Source of the DNA: Herbidospora yilanensis
GTDB taxonomy: Bacteria > Actinomycetota > Actinomycetes > Streptosporangiales > Streptosporangiaceae
Length of the DNA stretch: 64,000 bases
Reading direction: 5' to 3'
Assembly: GCF_001570565.1 (NCBI RefSeq)
Contig: NZ_BBXE01000016.1
Span: 1-64,000 of the forward strand
In this document: positions 8,274 through 15,314 of the stretch, in pieces
Numbering within the stretch: the stretch's first letter is position 1
How the letters are laid out: every line of letters starts with the position of its first letter
Program-made: the position numbers and the translations under genes
The notes under the pieces: model-generated
The model's database searches: none
Seen by the model: only the letters and a program-made list of their open reading frames with translations
What the model was told of the DNA's origin: nothing

Positions 8274-8834
8274 ATGAGAGACGTCCTGTACCTGGAAGAG
8301 ATCGAGCAGGCCGAGGCCTTGCTCAAGCCGCAGCGCATCGACGTGCTGCGGCAGCTCGCCGAGCCGCGCACCTGCGGCGAAGTGGGCGCGATCTTGGCGC
8401 AGACCCCGCAACGGGTCTACTACCACGTGAAACGCCTGGTGGAGGCCGGGCTGGTCGAGCAGGTGTCCGAACGGAAGGTGCGCGGCATCTCCGAGGGCAT
8501 CTACCAGGCCACCGCCCGCTCCTACTGGCTTTCACCCCGGCTCGTCGGCCACATCGGCCTGGGCCGGGCCCGCGACGAACTCAGCCTGGGCCACCTCCTC
8601 GACCTGGTCGAAGAGGTTCAGGCCGACATCGCCGCACTCGACCGATCGGTTCCCGAGTTGCCGTCGATCGGCGTCTCGGGCGACATCCGCGTCCCACCGG
8701 AGCGACGGCCGGAGTTCCTGGCCGAGCTCCAAGCCACCCTGCAACGACTGTTCACGAAGTACGGCGGAGCTGAAGGCGACCCTTTCAAGCTCGTCGTGGC
8801 CTGTTACCCGAACCAGCAAGGAGAAGCGTCATGA
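8274..8834 (+). CDS. ArsR-type winged-helix regulator
   Basis: 186 residues from the ATG at 8274. A winged HTH occupies about residues 10-75: the LLKPQRIDVLRQLAEPRTCGEVG helix pair, the TPQRVYYHVKRLVEAGLVEQV recognition helix and a basic wing (SERKVRGISEG). The C-terminal half (about residues 85-180) is helical and may bind ligand. No metal-binding cysteine cluster is seen, so it is not a classical ArsR metal sensor. No Shine-Dalgarno precedes the ATG and a promoter ends just upstream, so the message is probably leaderless. Its stop overlaps the next start (ATGA), tying it to the AHSA1 protein, a common pairing. Confidence 0.85.
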   Translation: MRDVLYLEEIEQAEALLKPQRIDVLRQLAEPRTCGEVGAILAQTPQRVYYHVKRLVEAGLVEQVSERKVRGISEGIYQATARSYWLSPRLVGHIGLGRARDELSLGHLLDLVEEVQADIAALDRSVPELPSIGVSGDIRVPPERRPEFLAELQATLQRLFTKYGGAEGDPFKLVVACYPNQQGEAS

Positions 8835-9673
8835 CCCAGTCCCCCATCTCGGCCGTCCGGATCCAGGCCCCGCTCAAGACGGTGTTCCACGCCCTGACCG
8901 ACCCCGCCGAGCTGCGCGTCTGGTTCGCCGAGCACGCCGAGGTCGAGCTGCCGGACCGCTACGACTTCTGGGGCCGCCACACCCTCGACGGCGACGCCCC
9001 CCACCAGCGGGTGCTGGAGGTGGCCGACGACCTGATCATGTTCGCCTGGACCATCGACGGCACCGAGACCACCACCGAGATCCGGCTCGCCGAGACCGAC
9101 GGCGAGACCCTCGTGTCGGTGATCCAGTCCCACTTCGACCGCTCGCTCGTCTTCTCGGGCAGCCCGAGCCCGCTCGCCGGGCTGGAGACCTTCTGGGCGC
9201 TGGCCCTCGGCAACCTGGCCGACCACGTCGAGGGCCGGAAGCTCGGCCCGAAGGTCGACTACACGGCGAAGGTCGGCGAGTTCTCCGCCGCCCTGGAGAT
9301 CGACGCCCCGGCCGACCGCGTCTACACCGCGCTGACCGACTCCGGGCAGGCCACCGCGTGGTTCGGCTACCCGATCGAGATCGAGCCCGAGGTCGGCGGC
9401 CGGTTCGCGATGGGCGGCTTCGAGGCGGCCGGCGACTACGCGGCGAAGTTCGTCGCGCTCGACTCCGGCTCGGCGACGATCGACTGGGGCGGCATGGTGA
9501 CGAGCTGGGAGCTGGCGGGCTCCGGCGGCAAGACCACCCTGACGTTCGTCACGAGCGGGTTCGACGCGGCCCAGCCGCCCTACGCCTCGTGGGCCGGCTG
9601 GCTCAGCGGCCTGGTCGAGATGCGTCGTTACCTGGAGCAGCCGAACTGGCGGTCGGTGTTCGTCCAGGGCTGA
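8831..9673 (+). CDS. tandem SRPBCC (AHSA1-type) protein
   Basis: 280 residues made of two START/Bet v1-like domains (about residues 1-135 and 145-278), each opening with the A-P-L/A-D-x-V-F/Y-x-A-L-T-D motif and showing the W-F ligand-cavity segment (LRVWFAEHAEVE, ATAWFGYPIEIEPEVGG). Such proteins bind hydrophobic ligands and are usually co-transcribed with ArsR-type regulators, as here (ATGA overlap). The precise ligand is unknown. The last 71 bp run into the 3' end of the opposite-strand gene. Confidence 0.85.
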   Translation: MTQSPISAVRIQAPLKTVFHALTDPAELRVWFAEHAEVELPDRYDFWGRHTLDGDAPHQRVLEVADDLIMFAWTIDGTETTTEIRLAETDGETLVSVIQSHFDRSLVFSGSPSPLAGLETFWALALGNLADHVEGRKLGPKVDYTAKVGEFSAALEIDAPADRVYTALTDSGQATAWFGYPIEIEPEVGGRFAMGGFEAAGDYAAKFVALDSGSATIDWGGMVTSWELAGSGGKTTLTFVTSGFDAAQPPYASWAGWLSGLVEMRRYLEQPNWRSVFVQG

Positions 9674-11363
9674 GCATCCGGGGCAGCCTCGGCGGCTTGA
9701 AGAACCCTTCGGCGATGGCCGAGGCGATGCCCACCCTGACGAGGTCGCGGGTGTCCTCGTACGCCAGGAAGCGGGGCACCCACTCAGGGTGATACTTCAC
9801 GTTGGCCCGGTAGAGCGCTTCGAGCTGCCACCAGCGTGAGAGGAACAACAAGGTACGCCGCCAGGCCCGGATCACCGGGCCGGCGCCCATCCTCGCGCCC
9901 TCCTCGAAGGCCGACCGGAAGACCGCGAAGTTGAGCGAGATCCGTTCGACCCCGAGCCAGCCGGCGTTCCTGACGAGCCCGGCGACCATGAACTCGACCA
10001 GGCCGTTCTCCGCAGTCCGGTCCCGGCGCATCAGGTCGAGCGAGAGCCCGCGGTCGCCCCACGGCACGAACGACAACAACGCCGCCTCGTCGCCTTCCTT
10101 GCTGAGGCTCTCGACCAGCACGCAGCCCGCGTCGAGCGGGTCGCCGAGACGGCCGAGGGCCATCGAGAACCCGCGTTCGGTCTCGGTGTCGCGCCAGGCG
10201 TCGGCGCGTTCGCTGATCAGCCGCATCTCCTCGGGGGCGATGTCGCCGTGGCGGCGCACCCGGAGCTGGTAGCCGGCGCGCTCGACCCGGTTGGCGGCCT
10301 GGCGGACGCCGCGCATCTCCCGGCCCTGGAGGCTGAACCTCTTGACCTCGATGACGGCCTCGTCGCCGAGTTCGAGCACCTTCAGGCCGGCCCGCTGGTA
10401 GGCCCTGGCCCCTTCGGCGCCGCAGCCGATGGCGGCCAGGGTCCAGCCGAACTCGCGGGCCTGCCCGGTCCACGCCCTGATCGCGTGGTCCCACGCCTCG
10501 GGATCGCCGAGCGGGTCGCCGCCCGCGAGGGTCACCCCGTTGACCACCCGGAACGACACCGCGGCCTTGCCGCTCGGCGAGAAGATGACGCTGCGGTCGC
10601 GCCGGGTGGCGAAGTAGGCCAGCGAGTCGCGTTCGCCCAGCAGCCCCCGGAGCCGCTCCTCGTCGCCGGGCGCGAGCACGGCCCGCTGCCGCTGCGACCG
10701 GAACAGCACCCCGAACGCCACCAGCAGCGCGACGGCGCTCATCAGCCCGATCAGGAACGCGACCCACACCGGCGGATGGCCGTAGTCCTCGACCTCGATC
10801 ACCCCGCCGAGCACCCGGCTGAGCACCCAGATCGCGCGGGCCGACCGTGTCAGGTCGCCCGGAAAGAAGATCGTCAGCAGGAAGCCCACGACGTAGGACG
10901 CCCCGAGCAGCGCGATGAGCGTGGCCGTGGCCTTGCGGAACGACGCGGGCTGCGTCTTGGCGAAGAACTCGCCCCGCCCCCACCACAGGTAGCCGATCAG
11001 GATCAGCGCGATCGCCCCGGAGACCAGTATCTCGCTGAGCAGCCGTCCCTGGTCGGGTATCTCGGCCAGCGGCGCGATCGCCACCAGCGGTGTCGAGACC
11101 ACGCTGAGCAGCACCGAGAACGCCAGCAACAGCACCAGCAACCGCCAGGCCACCCGCTTGCGCCGCGCCAGCGCCCCGGCGAGCAGCCCGAGGAAGGCGG
11201 CGTAGGCCAGGTTGGGCGTCAGCGGGACGGCGTAGTCGTCGACCAGCGCGGTCAGCGGCCGCGCCACCTCCCGCAGCGGCGGCACGATGGCGATGGCCGC
11301 CGAGTAGACCGCCAGCACGGTCAGCACGATGGACGCCACCCGCGGCACGTCACCCCGCGCCAT
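9603..11363 (-). CDS. membrane protein with C-terminal DUF2156 lysyltransferase domain (MprF/LysX-like)
   Basis: 586 residues from the ATG at 11363. About seven transmembrane helices (roughly residues 8-225) precede a cytoplasmic double-GNAT DUF2156 domain (about 260-560): FSPSGKAAVSFRVVNG, the GGDPLGDPEAWDHAI motif, GWTLAAIGC, MRGVRQAANRVERAGY, LVESLSKEGDEAALLSF and the terminal segment with YHPEWVPRFLAYED. This arrangement matches enzymes that transfer an amino acid, usually lysine, from tRNA to phosphatidylglycerol and change envelope charge. The fused lysyl-tRNA synthetase of mycobacterial LysX is absent. The last ~25 residues are Pro/Ser/Arg-rich and overlap the convergent gene. Overlaps the rhomboid-like gene upstream by 14 bp. 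Confidence 0.85.
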   Translation of the reverse strand: MARGDVPRVASIVLTVLAVYSAAIAIVPPLREVARPLTALVDDYAVPLTPNLAYAAFLGLLAGALARRKRVAWRLLVLLLAFSVLLSVVSTPLVAIAPLAEIPDQGRLLSEILVSGAIALILIGYLWWGRGEFFAKTQPASFRKATATLIALLGASYVVGFLLTIFFPGDLTRSARAIWVLSRVLGGVIEVEDYGHPPVWVAFLIGLMSAVALLVAFGVLFRSQRQRAVLAPGDEERLRGLLGERDSLAYFATRRDRSVIFSPSGKAAVSFRVVNGVTLAGGDPLGDPEAWDHAIRAWTGQAREFGWTLAAIGCGAEGARAYQRAGLKVLELGDEAVIEVKRFSLQGREMRGVRQAANRVERAGYQLRVRRHGDIAPEEMRLISERADAWRDTETERGFSMALGRLGDPLDAGCVLVESLSKEGDEAALLSFVPWGDRGLSLDLMRRDRTAENGLVEFMVAGLVRNAGWLGVERISLNFAVFRSAFEEGARMGAGPVIRAWRRTLLFLSRWWQLEALYRANVKYHPEWVPRFLAYEDTRDLVRVGIASAIAEGFFKPPRLPRMLSPGRTPTASSAAPGNDASRPGR

Positions 11364-12228
11364 CGTTTCCCCCCAAGACCGGCGACGGAGGGGACATACC
11401 CCATTTCCCCAGGTCAAAAGCGGGTGGTGTACGCGGCGGCGCGACCCGCAGGCAGATCAGCGCGGCCACCAGACCGCAGACCGTGGCCAGCAGATGCCCC
11501 AGATCCCAGACGGTACGGCTGATCACGATCGGCGCCCCCACGCCCAGCGTCAGCGCGATCACCCCCACGGCCCGCCCCCGCCCCCGCATCAGGATCACGG
11601 CCGCCATTACCCCGGCGACCATGATGTAACTGACCCCGACGTCGGTGGAGACGGCCAGCCGCGCGGGAGCCAGCCCGTTGACGATCGCGTGATACTCCAC
11701 CAAGGCGGTCAGCAACGACCCGAACACGTGCCCGCAGAGCCCGATCACGATGATCCGCGGAGTGCCGTACCGCTGCTCCGCCCATGCGACGACGGTCGCG
11801 TAAACGACCACGTAGAAGGTCAGAAACGCGCCCCGATCCGAGACCCAGAGCGCACTGTCGGCCAGCACCACGAGCGGATTGTCGGACAACCGCACCAGAT
11901 TGGTGCTCTGAAACGTCGTCAACACGTCGATCAGATCCGGCGGCCCCGTCCGCTGCAGAACCGTCGAACTCGTGAACACCACGATGTAGGTGAACGTGGC
12001 CGGCGCCGACAACACCCACTGATGCAGAAACCGCGTGTAGGGCGACCCACCCCGCACCACCCGCCGAGCCCTCCGCGACCACCGCGAAACCCCCCGGAGG
12101 AGATACCAACCCAAGGTGACCAGCACGAACACCAAACAAAAGATCACACGCCACCCCGGCTTCCCCCCGTGGTCGGAGACATCTCCAACCCTCAGTCGGA
12201 TACGCCGGCCAGACCCGGTCTTTACCAT
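11350..12228 (-). CDS. rhomboid-like multi-pass membrane protein
   Basis: 292 residues from the ATG at 12228; earlier starts would read through the repeat element and are rejected. Six to seven hydrophobic segments are visible. A GVSYIMVAG motif (near residue 200) and a later WDLGHLLATVCGL (near residue 245) occupy the positions of the serine and histidine of rhomboid proteases, but the canonical GxSG is GVSY, so activity is uncertain. The actinobacterial rhomboid-like family of this kind is common and poorly characterised. It overlaps the start of the lysyltransferase-like gene by 14 bp, indicating co-translation and perhaps a shared envelope role. Confidence 0.7.
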   Translation of the reverse strand: MVKTGSGRRIRLRVGDVSDHGGKPGWRVIFCLVFVLVTLGWYLLRGVSRWSRRARRVVRGGSPYTRFLHQWVLSAPATFTYIVVFTSSTVLQRTGPPDLIDVLTTFQSTNLVRLSDNPLVVLADSALWVSDRGAFLTFYVVVYATVVAWAEQRYGTPRIIVIGLCGHVFGSLLTALVEYHAIVNGLAPARLAVSTDVGVSYIMVAGVMAAVILMRGRGRAVGVIALTLGVGAPIVISRTVWDLGHLLATVCGLVAALICLRVAPPRTPPAFDLGKWGMSPPSPVLGGNDGAG

Positions 12229-12235
12229 CTGACTT

Positions 12236-12390
12236 GGTCGTGAGGCCGGCCAGTCGTGGCTTGGCCGCGTCCGGGCCTTCCCTCGTCGCTCCGGTTCGCT
12301 TCGCTCTCCTGCGCTCCTCAGTCCAGGCCCGGACGCGGCCAAGCCCGCCGCGCCGGAGGCGCGGCCATCAAACAGGCGCGGCCATCAAAC
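12236..12390. repeat. intergenic repeat copy A: 48-bp core between 20-bp inverted repeats
   Basis: Structure: outer left arm 12236-12257, inverted repeat 12258-12277, core 12278-12325, inverted repeat 12326-12345 (perfect complement of the first), outer right arm 12346-12390, which ends in two tandem 17-bp units (12357-12373, 12374-12390). A second copy lies at 47934-48093. There the outer arms are exchanged and inverted while the core reads in the same direction, so core and arms have opposite relative orientation in the two copies. Copy A lies between two divergent genes, 10 bp from one start codon and 12 bp from the other, so it must overlap their promoters. Confidence 0.85.
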
Positions 12391-12402
12391 ACAGAGGTTG
12401 TC

Positions 12403-12903
12403 ATGTTCCCACTCACCGCTGTCGTCGCCGGGCTGGCGTTGCTGCTGATGGGCAATATCGCCGGGCTGTTCTACGCCTATTCGGTGTCGGTCATCCCGGG
12501 GCTCAACGCCTCGCGGGCCGACCATGCCGTCGCCGCGATGCGGCAGATCAACGTCAAGATCCTGAACCCGGTCTTCTTCGCCTCCTTCATCGGCGCGCCT
12601 CTGGTCGCGGCCGTCGCCGGGGTACTGCTCCTCGGTTCGGGCCAGCGTGGGGCCGCGATGTTCTTCTTCGCCGCGACGGCCGTCTACGTGCTGGGCGCGT
12701 TCGTGCCGACGGCGATCGTGAACGTCCCGTTGAACAACGCGCTGCTGGCGGCGGGGGAGGTCGCCGATCCGGCGCGGGCCGCGCAGGTCTGGGCCGAGTT
12801 CGCGCCGAAGTGGGCGCCGTGGAACCACCTGCGCACGGTGGCGAGCTGCGCCGGGCTGCTGCTGACGGGCGCCGCCCTGTTCGTCTGGGCGGGCAACCGC
12901 TGA
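12403..12903 (+). CDS. DUF1772-family small membrane protein
   Basis: 166 residues from the ATG at 12403, preceded by an AGAGG Shine-Dalgarno. Four transmembrane helices and the family hallmarks are visible: the first helix ending in GLFYAYSVSVIPGL, the QINVKILNPVFFASFIGAP motif, the NVPLNNAL segment before the third loop, and W-x-x-W-N-H-L-R-T before the last helix. DUF1772 proteins are often called anthrone-oxygenase-like, but most family members have no known role. The repeat element ends 12 bp before the start codon, so its state could affect expression. Confidence 0.85.
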   Translation: MFPLTAVVAGLALLLMGNIAGLFYAYSVSVIPGLNASRADHAVAAMRQINVKILNPVFFASFIGAPLVAAVAGVLLLGSGQRGAAMFFFAATAVYVLGAFVPTAIVNVPLNNALLAAGEVADPARAAQVWAEFAPKWAPWNHLRTVASCAGLLLTGAALFVWAGNR

Positions 12904-12922
12904 CCGTCCCTATGCTGGGGAG

Positions 12923-13141
12923 GTGCGCGAGACCTTTGAACTGGATGACGAGTTCATCCCGCTCTGTGACCTGCTGAAATACCTGTCCATCGCCGAGAGC
13001 GGCGGCGAGGCCAAATACATGGTCGCCGAGGGCTACGTTCTGGTCGACGGCGAGGTCGAACTGCGCAAACGCTTCAAGGTCCGCCCCGGCCACGTCGTGA
13101 GCGGCGACGGCTTCGAGATCCGGGTCGTGGCCGCCCGCTGA
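12923..13141 (+). CDS. S4-domain RNA-binding protein (YbcJ/RlbA-like)
   Basis: 72 residues, GTG start with a GGGGAG Shine-Dalgarno eight bases upstream. The whole protein is one S4 domain: IPLCDLLKYLSIAESGGEAKYMVAEGYVLVDGEVELRK in its helix-helix-strand order with the conserved GGEAK and VDGE..RK elements, then a basic strand. S4 proteins of this size bind structured RNA; in other bacteria relatives are implicated in ribosome assembly. The gap to the DUF1772 gene is 19 bp, so they may share a transcript. A strong hairpin follows the stop. Confidence 0.88.
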   Translation: MRETFELDDEFIPLCDLLKYLSIAESGGEAKYMVAEGYVLVDGEVELRKRFKVRPGHVVSGDGFEIRVVAAR

Positions 13142-13156
13142 TCACAGGCGCAGGTC

Positions 13157-13202
13157 CTGAGGCCAGCAGACCGGCCCGGCCGCGTGGCCGGCCGGCCCTC
13201 AG
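13157..13202. terminator. convergent hairpin between the S4 gene and manA
   Basis: Outer arms CTGAGG (13157-13162) and CCTCAG (13197-13202) enclose a GC-rich region with an inner perfect stem CCGGCC / GGCCGG around GCGT (13176-13191). It sits between convergent stops and can serve both directions. No U-tract. Confidence 0.5.
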
Positions 13203-14335
13203 TTCTGGCGGGGCTCCGCGACGAAGACCACGCCCGCCCCCGTGACCTCGAAGTCTCCCGCCGACGCCGCGTGGAAGGCCGAGTCGCCGGGGTGGAGCTT
13301 GAGTTCGCCGTCCAGAACGACCTCGCCCTCCACGCAGACCGCGATCCGGGGCACGCCGCCCGGCAGAGTGCGGCCCTCGTCCGGGGCGATGCGGCGGAGC
13401 TGGAACTCGGGGCAGTGGGGCAGGTAGAGGTCGCCGACGGGGGCGATCTCGGCGGGCTGCTCGCCGGGGTCGGTGATGCGCAGCAGCTCTTCGACGTCGA
13501 TCGGCTTGGGGGTCAGGCCGGCCCGCAGCACGTTGTCGGAGCTGCCCATGATCTCGACGCCGAACCCGCTGAGGTAGGCGTGCAGCACCCCGGCGCCCAG
13601 GTAGAGGGCCTGGCCGGGAGCGAGTTCGTGGTGGCGCATGAGCAGCGGCGCGAGCACGGCGGGGTCGGCCGGGTAGGTCTCGGCGAGGGTCGCCACCAGC
13701 GGGTCGCACGACGCCCGCACCACGTCGGCGACCAGTGCGGGCCGCTCGCCGGCGGGCCATTCGAGCAGCACCCGCAGCGCGCCGAGCACGTCGCCGGCGG
13801 CGAGCCGGTCGGCGACCGGCTGAAGGGCGGGCAGTTCGAGGGCCGCCACCAGGGCCGCCGCCTCGGGGCCCGGCCGGAAGCCGGCCAGCGCGGAGAACGG
13901 GGTCAGCGCGACGATCATCTCGGGCTTCGGCCACGGGTCGGAGTAGTTCTTGTCGCCCCGCAGGAACCCTTCGGCCGCCTGGTCGAGGGTGGGGTGGACC
14001 TGCATGGAGAGGGCGGCGTCGACCGCGATGAGCTTCATCAGGTAGGGCAGCCGCTCACCGAACCGCTCGACGACCTCGGGCCCGAGCTCACCGGCGGGGT
14101 CGGCGGCGATGATCTCGTTGAGGGCGTGTTCCACACCGTCGCGCGTCAGCCGCGAGGGGCCGGACGGGTGCGCCCCGAGCCACATCTCCGCCTCGGGCCC
14201 GGTCGCGGTACGGCCCATCAGCGCGGCGATGGCCGTACGGGAACCCCATCCGTAGTCCTTGATCGGGTTGGTGAGCAGGTCCACGTTGTCCACGTCCTCG
14301 TGAGTCGGTGTGGTCGTTCGGATCGAGGGTGTCAA
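13199..14335 (-). CDS. manA: mannose-6-phosphate isomerase, class I
   Basis: Interconverts mannose 6-phosphate and fructose 6-phosphate in the cytoplasm. 378 residues, normal for type I enzymes. The N-terminal NPIKDYGWGS motif, the zinc-site QVHP (residues 112-115), and the C-terminal cupin signature YLSGFGVEIMGSSDNVLRAG followed by LTPKPID (near residues 255-285) are all present. It is the last gene of the minus-strand mannoside operon. Here it would feed mannose, released by the beta-mannosidase and phosphorylated by the ROK kinase, into glycolysis. A separate housekeeping copy for mannose donor synthesis could exist elsewhere. Confidence 0.95.
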   Translation of the reverse strand: MTPSIRTTTPTHEDVDNVDLLTNPIKDYGWGSRTAIAALMGRTATGPEAEMWLGAHPSGPSRLTRDGVEHALNEIIAADPAGELGPEVVERFGERLPYLMKLIAVDAALSMQVHPTLDQAAEGFLRGDKNYSDPWPKPEMIVALTPFSALAGFRPGPEAAALVAALELPALQPVADRLAAGDVLGALRVLLEWPAGERPALVADVVRASCDPLVATLAETYPADPAVLAPLLMRHHELAPGQALYLGAGVLHAYLSGFGVEIMGSSDNVLRAGLTPKPIDVEELLRITDPGEQPAEIAPVGDLYLPHCPEFQLRRIAPDEGRTLPGGVPRIAVCVEGEVVLDGELKLHPGDSAFHAASAGDFEVTGAGVVFVAEPRQN

Positions 14336-14375
14336 TTCCAGATGAACCGGGGGGCGTCCTCCGGTGAACAGGATG

Positions 14376-15302
14376 TCACTCTCGGCCGAGTGCCAGGGCC
14401 GCCGCCCCGAGCAGCCCGGCGTCGCGGCCGAGGCTGGTCGGCTCGACCTTCAGGCGGCGCAGGAACCCGAGCCCGGCCTGGTCGGCCACCGCCCGCCGCA
14501 GCGGGGTCAGCAACGTCGTGCCGGCGGCGGCCACCCCGCCTCCGACGACGACGTTGTCCACGTCGAAGAGGGCCGCCGTCGTGAGGATCGCGGTGGCCAG
14601 CGCGCCCGCGGCCCGGTCGAACGCCTCCACGGCCACCGCGACGCCGCGCTTGGCGTCGGCGGCCAGCGCCCGCGCGTCGACCGGCCGGCCGGCCCAGAAG
14701 GTCGGCTCCACCGCCTGCTGCCAGCCGTTGGCCAGCGCCCACCGCACCATCGACGGCCCGGACGCGATCGTCTCCACACATCCGACGGCCCCGCACCGGC
14801 ACGCCTCCCAGCCTTCACCGGCCCGGATGTGCCCGATGTGCCCGGCGTTCCCGGTGGGCCCGAGGTGCGGCTGTCCCTCGAAGACCAGGCCGCCGCCGAT
14901 GCCGGTCGACACCACGACACCGAGCAGCGCCCCGGCCGAGAACCGGCCCCGCCACCACTCGCCGAGCGCCATGAGCTGCCCGTCGCCCGCGAGGTGCACC
15001 GGCACCCCGGGCAGCAACTGGGCCACGGTCTTGACCAGCGGGAAGTCCCGCCAGACTGAGATGTTGACCGGGCTCACGGTGCCCCGCACCGCGTCGAGCG
15101 GCCCGGCCGAGCCGATCCCGACGCCGGTCAGGCCCTCCTCGGAGATCAGCCCGGGGACGACGATCCGCGCCACGATGTCTTTCAGCGTCGCCGTGGGGTC
15201 GGGGCCGACCGGCATCTCCAGCTTGGCGGTGATCGTCCCCGTGGGTTCGACCGTCGCGGCGGCGAACTTCGTACCTCCGATGTCTATCGCCAAGACGGTC
15301 AT
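14376..15302 (-). CDS. ROK-family sugar kinase (probable mannokinase/glucokinase)
   Basis: 308 residues. The phosphate-binding DIGGTK (residues 7-12), catalytic Asp107 in LAGDGQLMALGE, the GHIGH motif (154-158) and the zinc-binding CxCGxxGC (Cys168, 170, 175) define the ROK kinase branch; no HTH is present, so it is an enzyme rather than a repressor. The usual N-D-A-N before the catalytic region is G-D-G-Q, a small deviation around the conserved Asp. Position between GH2 beta-mannosidase and ManA makes mannose the expected substrate, with ATP as donor. An AGGGGAA Shine-Dalgarno precedes the ATG. The gene starts 12 bp after the GH2 stop. Confidence 0.9.
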   Translation of the reverse strand: MTVLAIDIGGTKFAAATVEPTGTITAKLEMPVGPDPTATLKDIVARIVVPGLISEEGLTGVGIGSAGPLDAVRGTVSPVNISVWRDFPLVKTVAQLLPGVPVHLAGDGQLMALGEWWRGRFSAGALLGVVVSTGIGGGLVFEGQPHLGPTGNAGHIGHIRAGEGWEACRCGAVGCVETIASGPSMVRWALANGWQQAVEPTFWAGRPVDARALAADAKRGVAVAVEAFDRAAGALATAILTTAALFDVDNVVVGGGVAAAGTTLLTPLRRAVADQAGLGFLRRLKVEPTSLGRDAGLLGAAALALGRE

Positions 15303-15314
15303 GAGTTCCCCTGT

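Noticed and set aside
12256-12402. Longer N-terminus of the DUF1772 protein and of the rhomboid-like protein
   Set aside because: Both extensions are translated from the repeat element and show no membrane or domain features.
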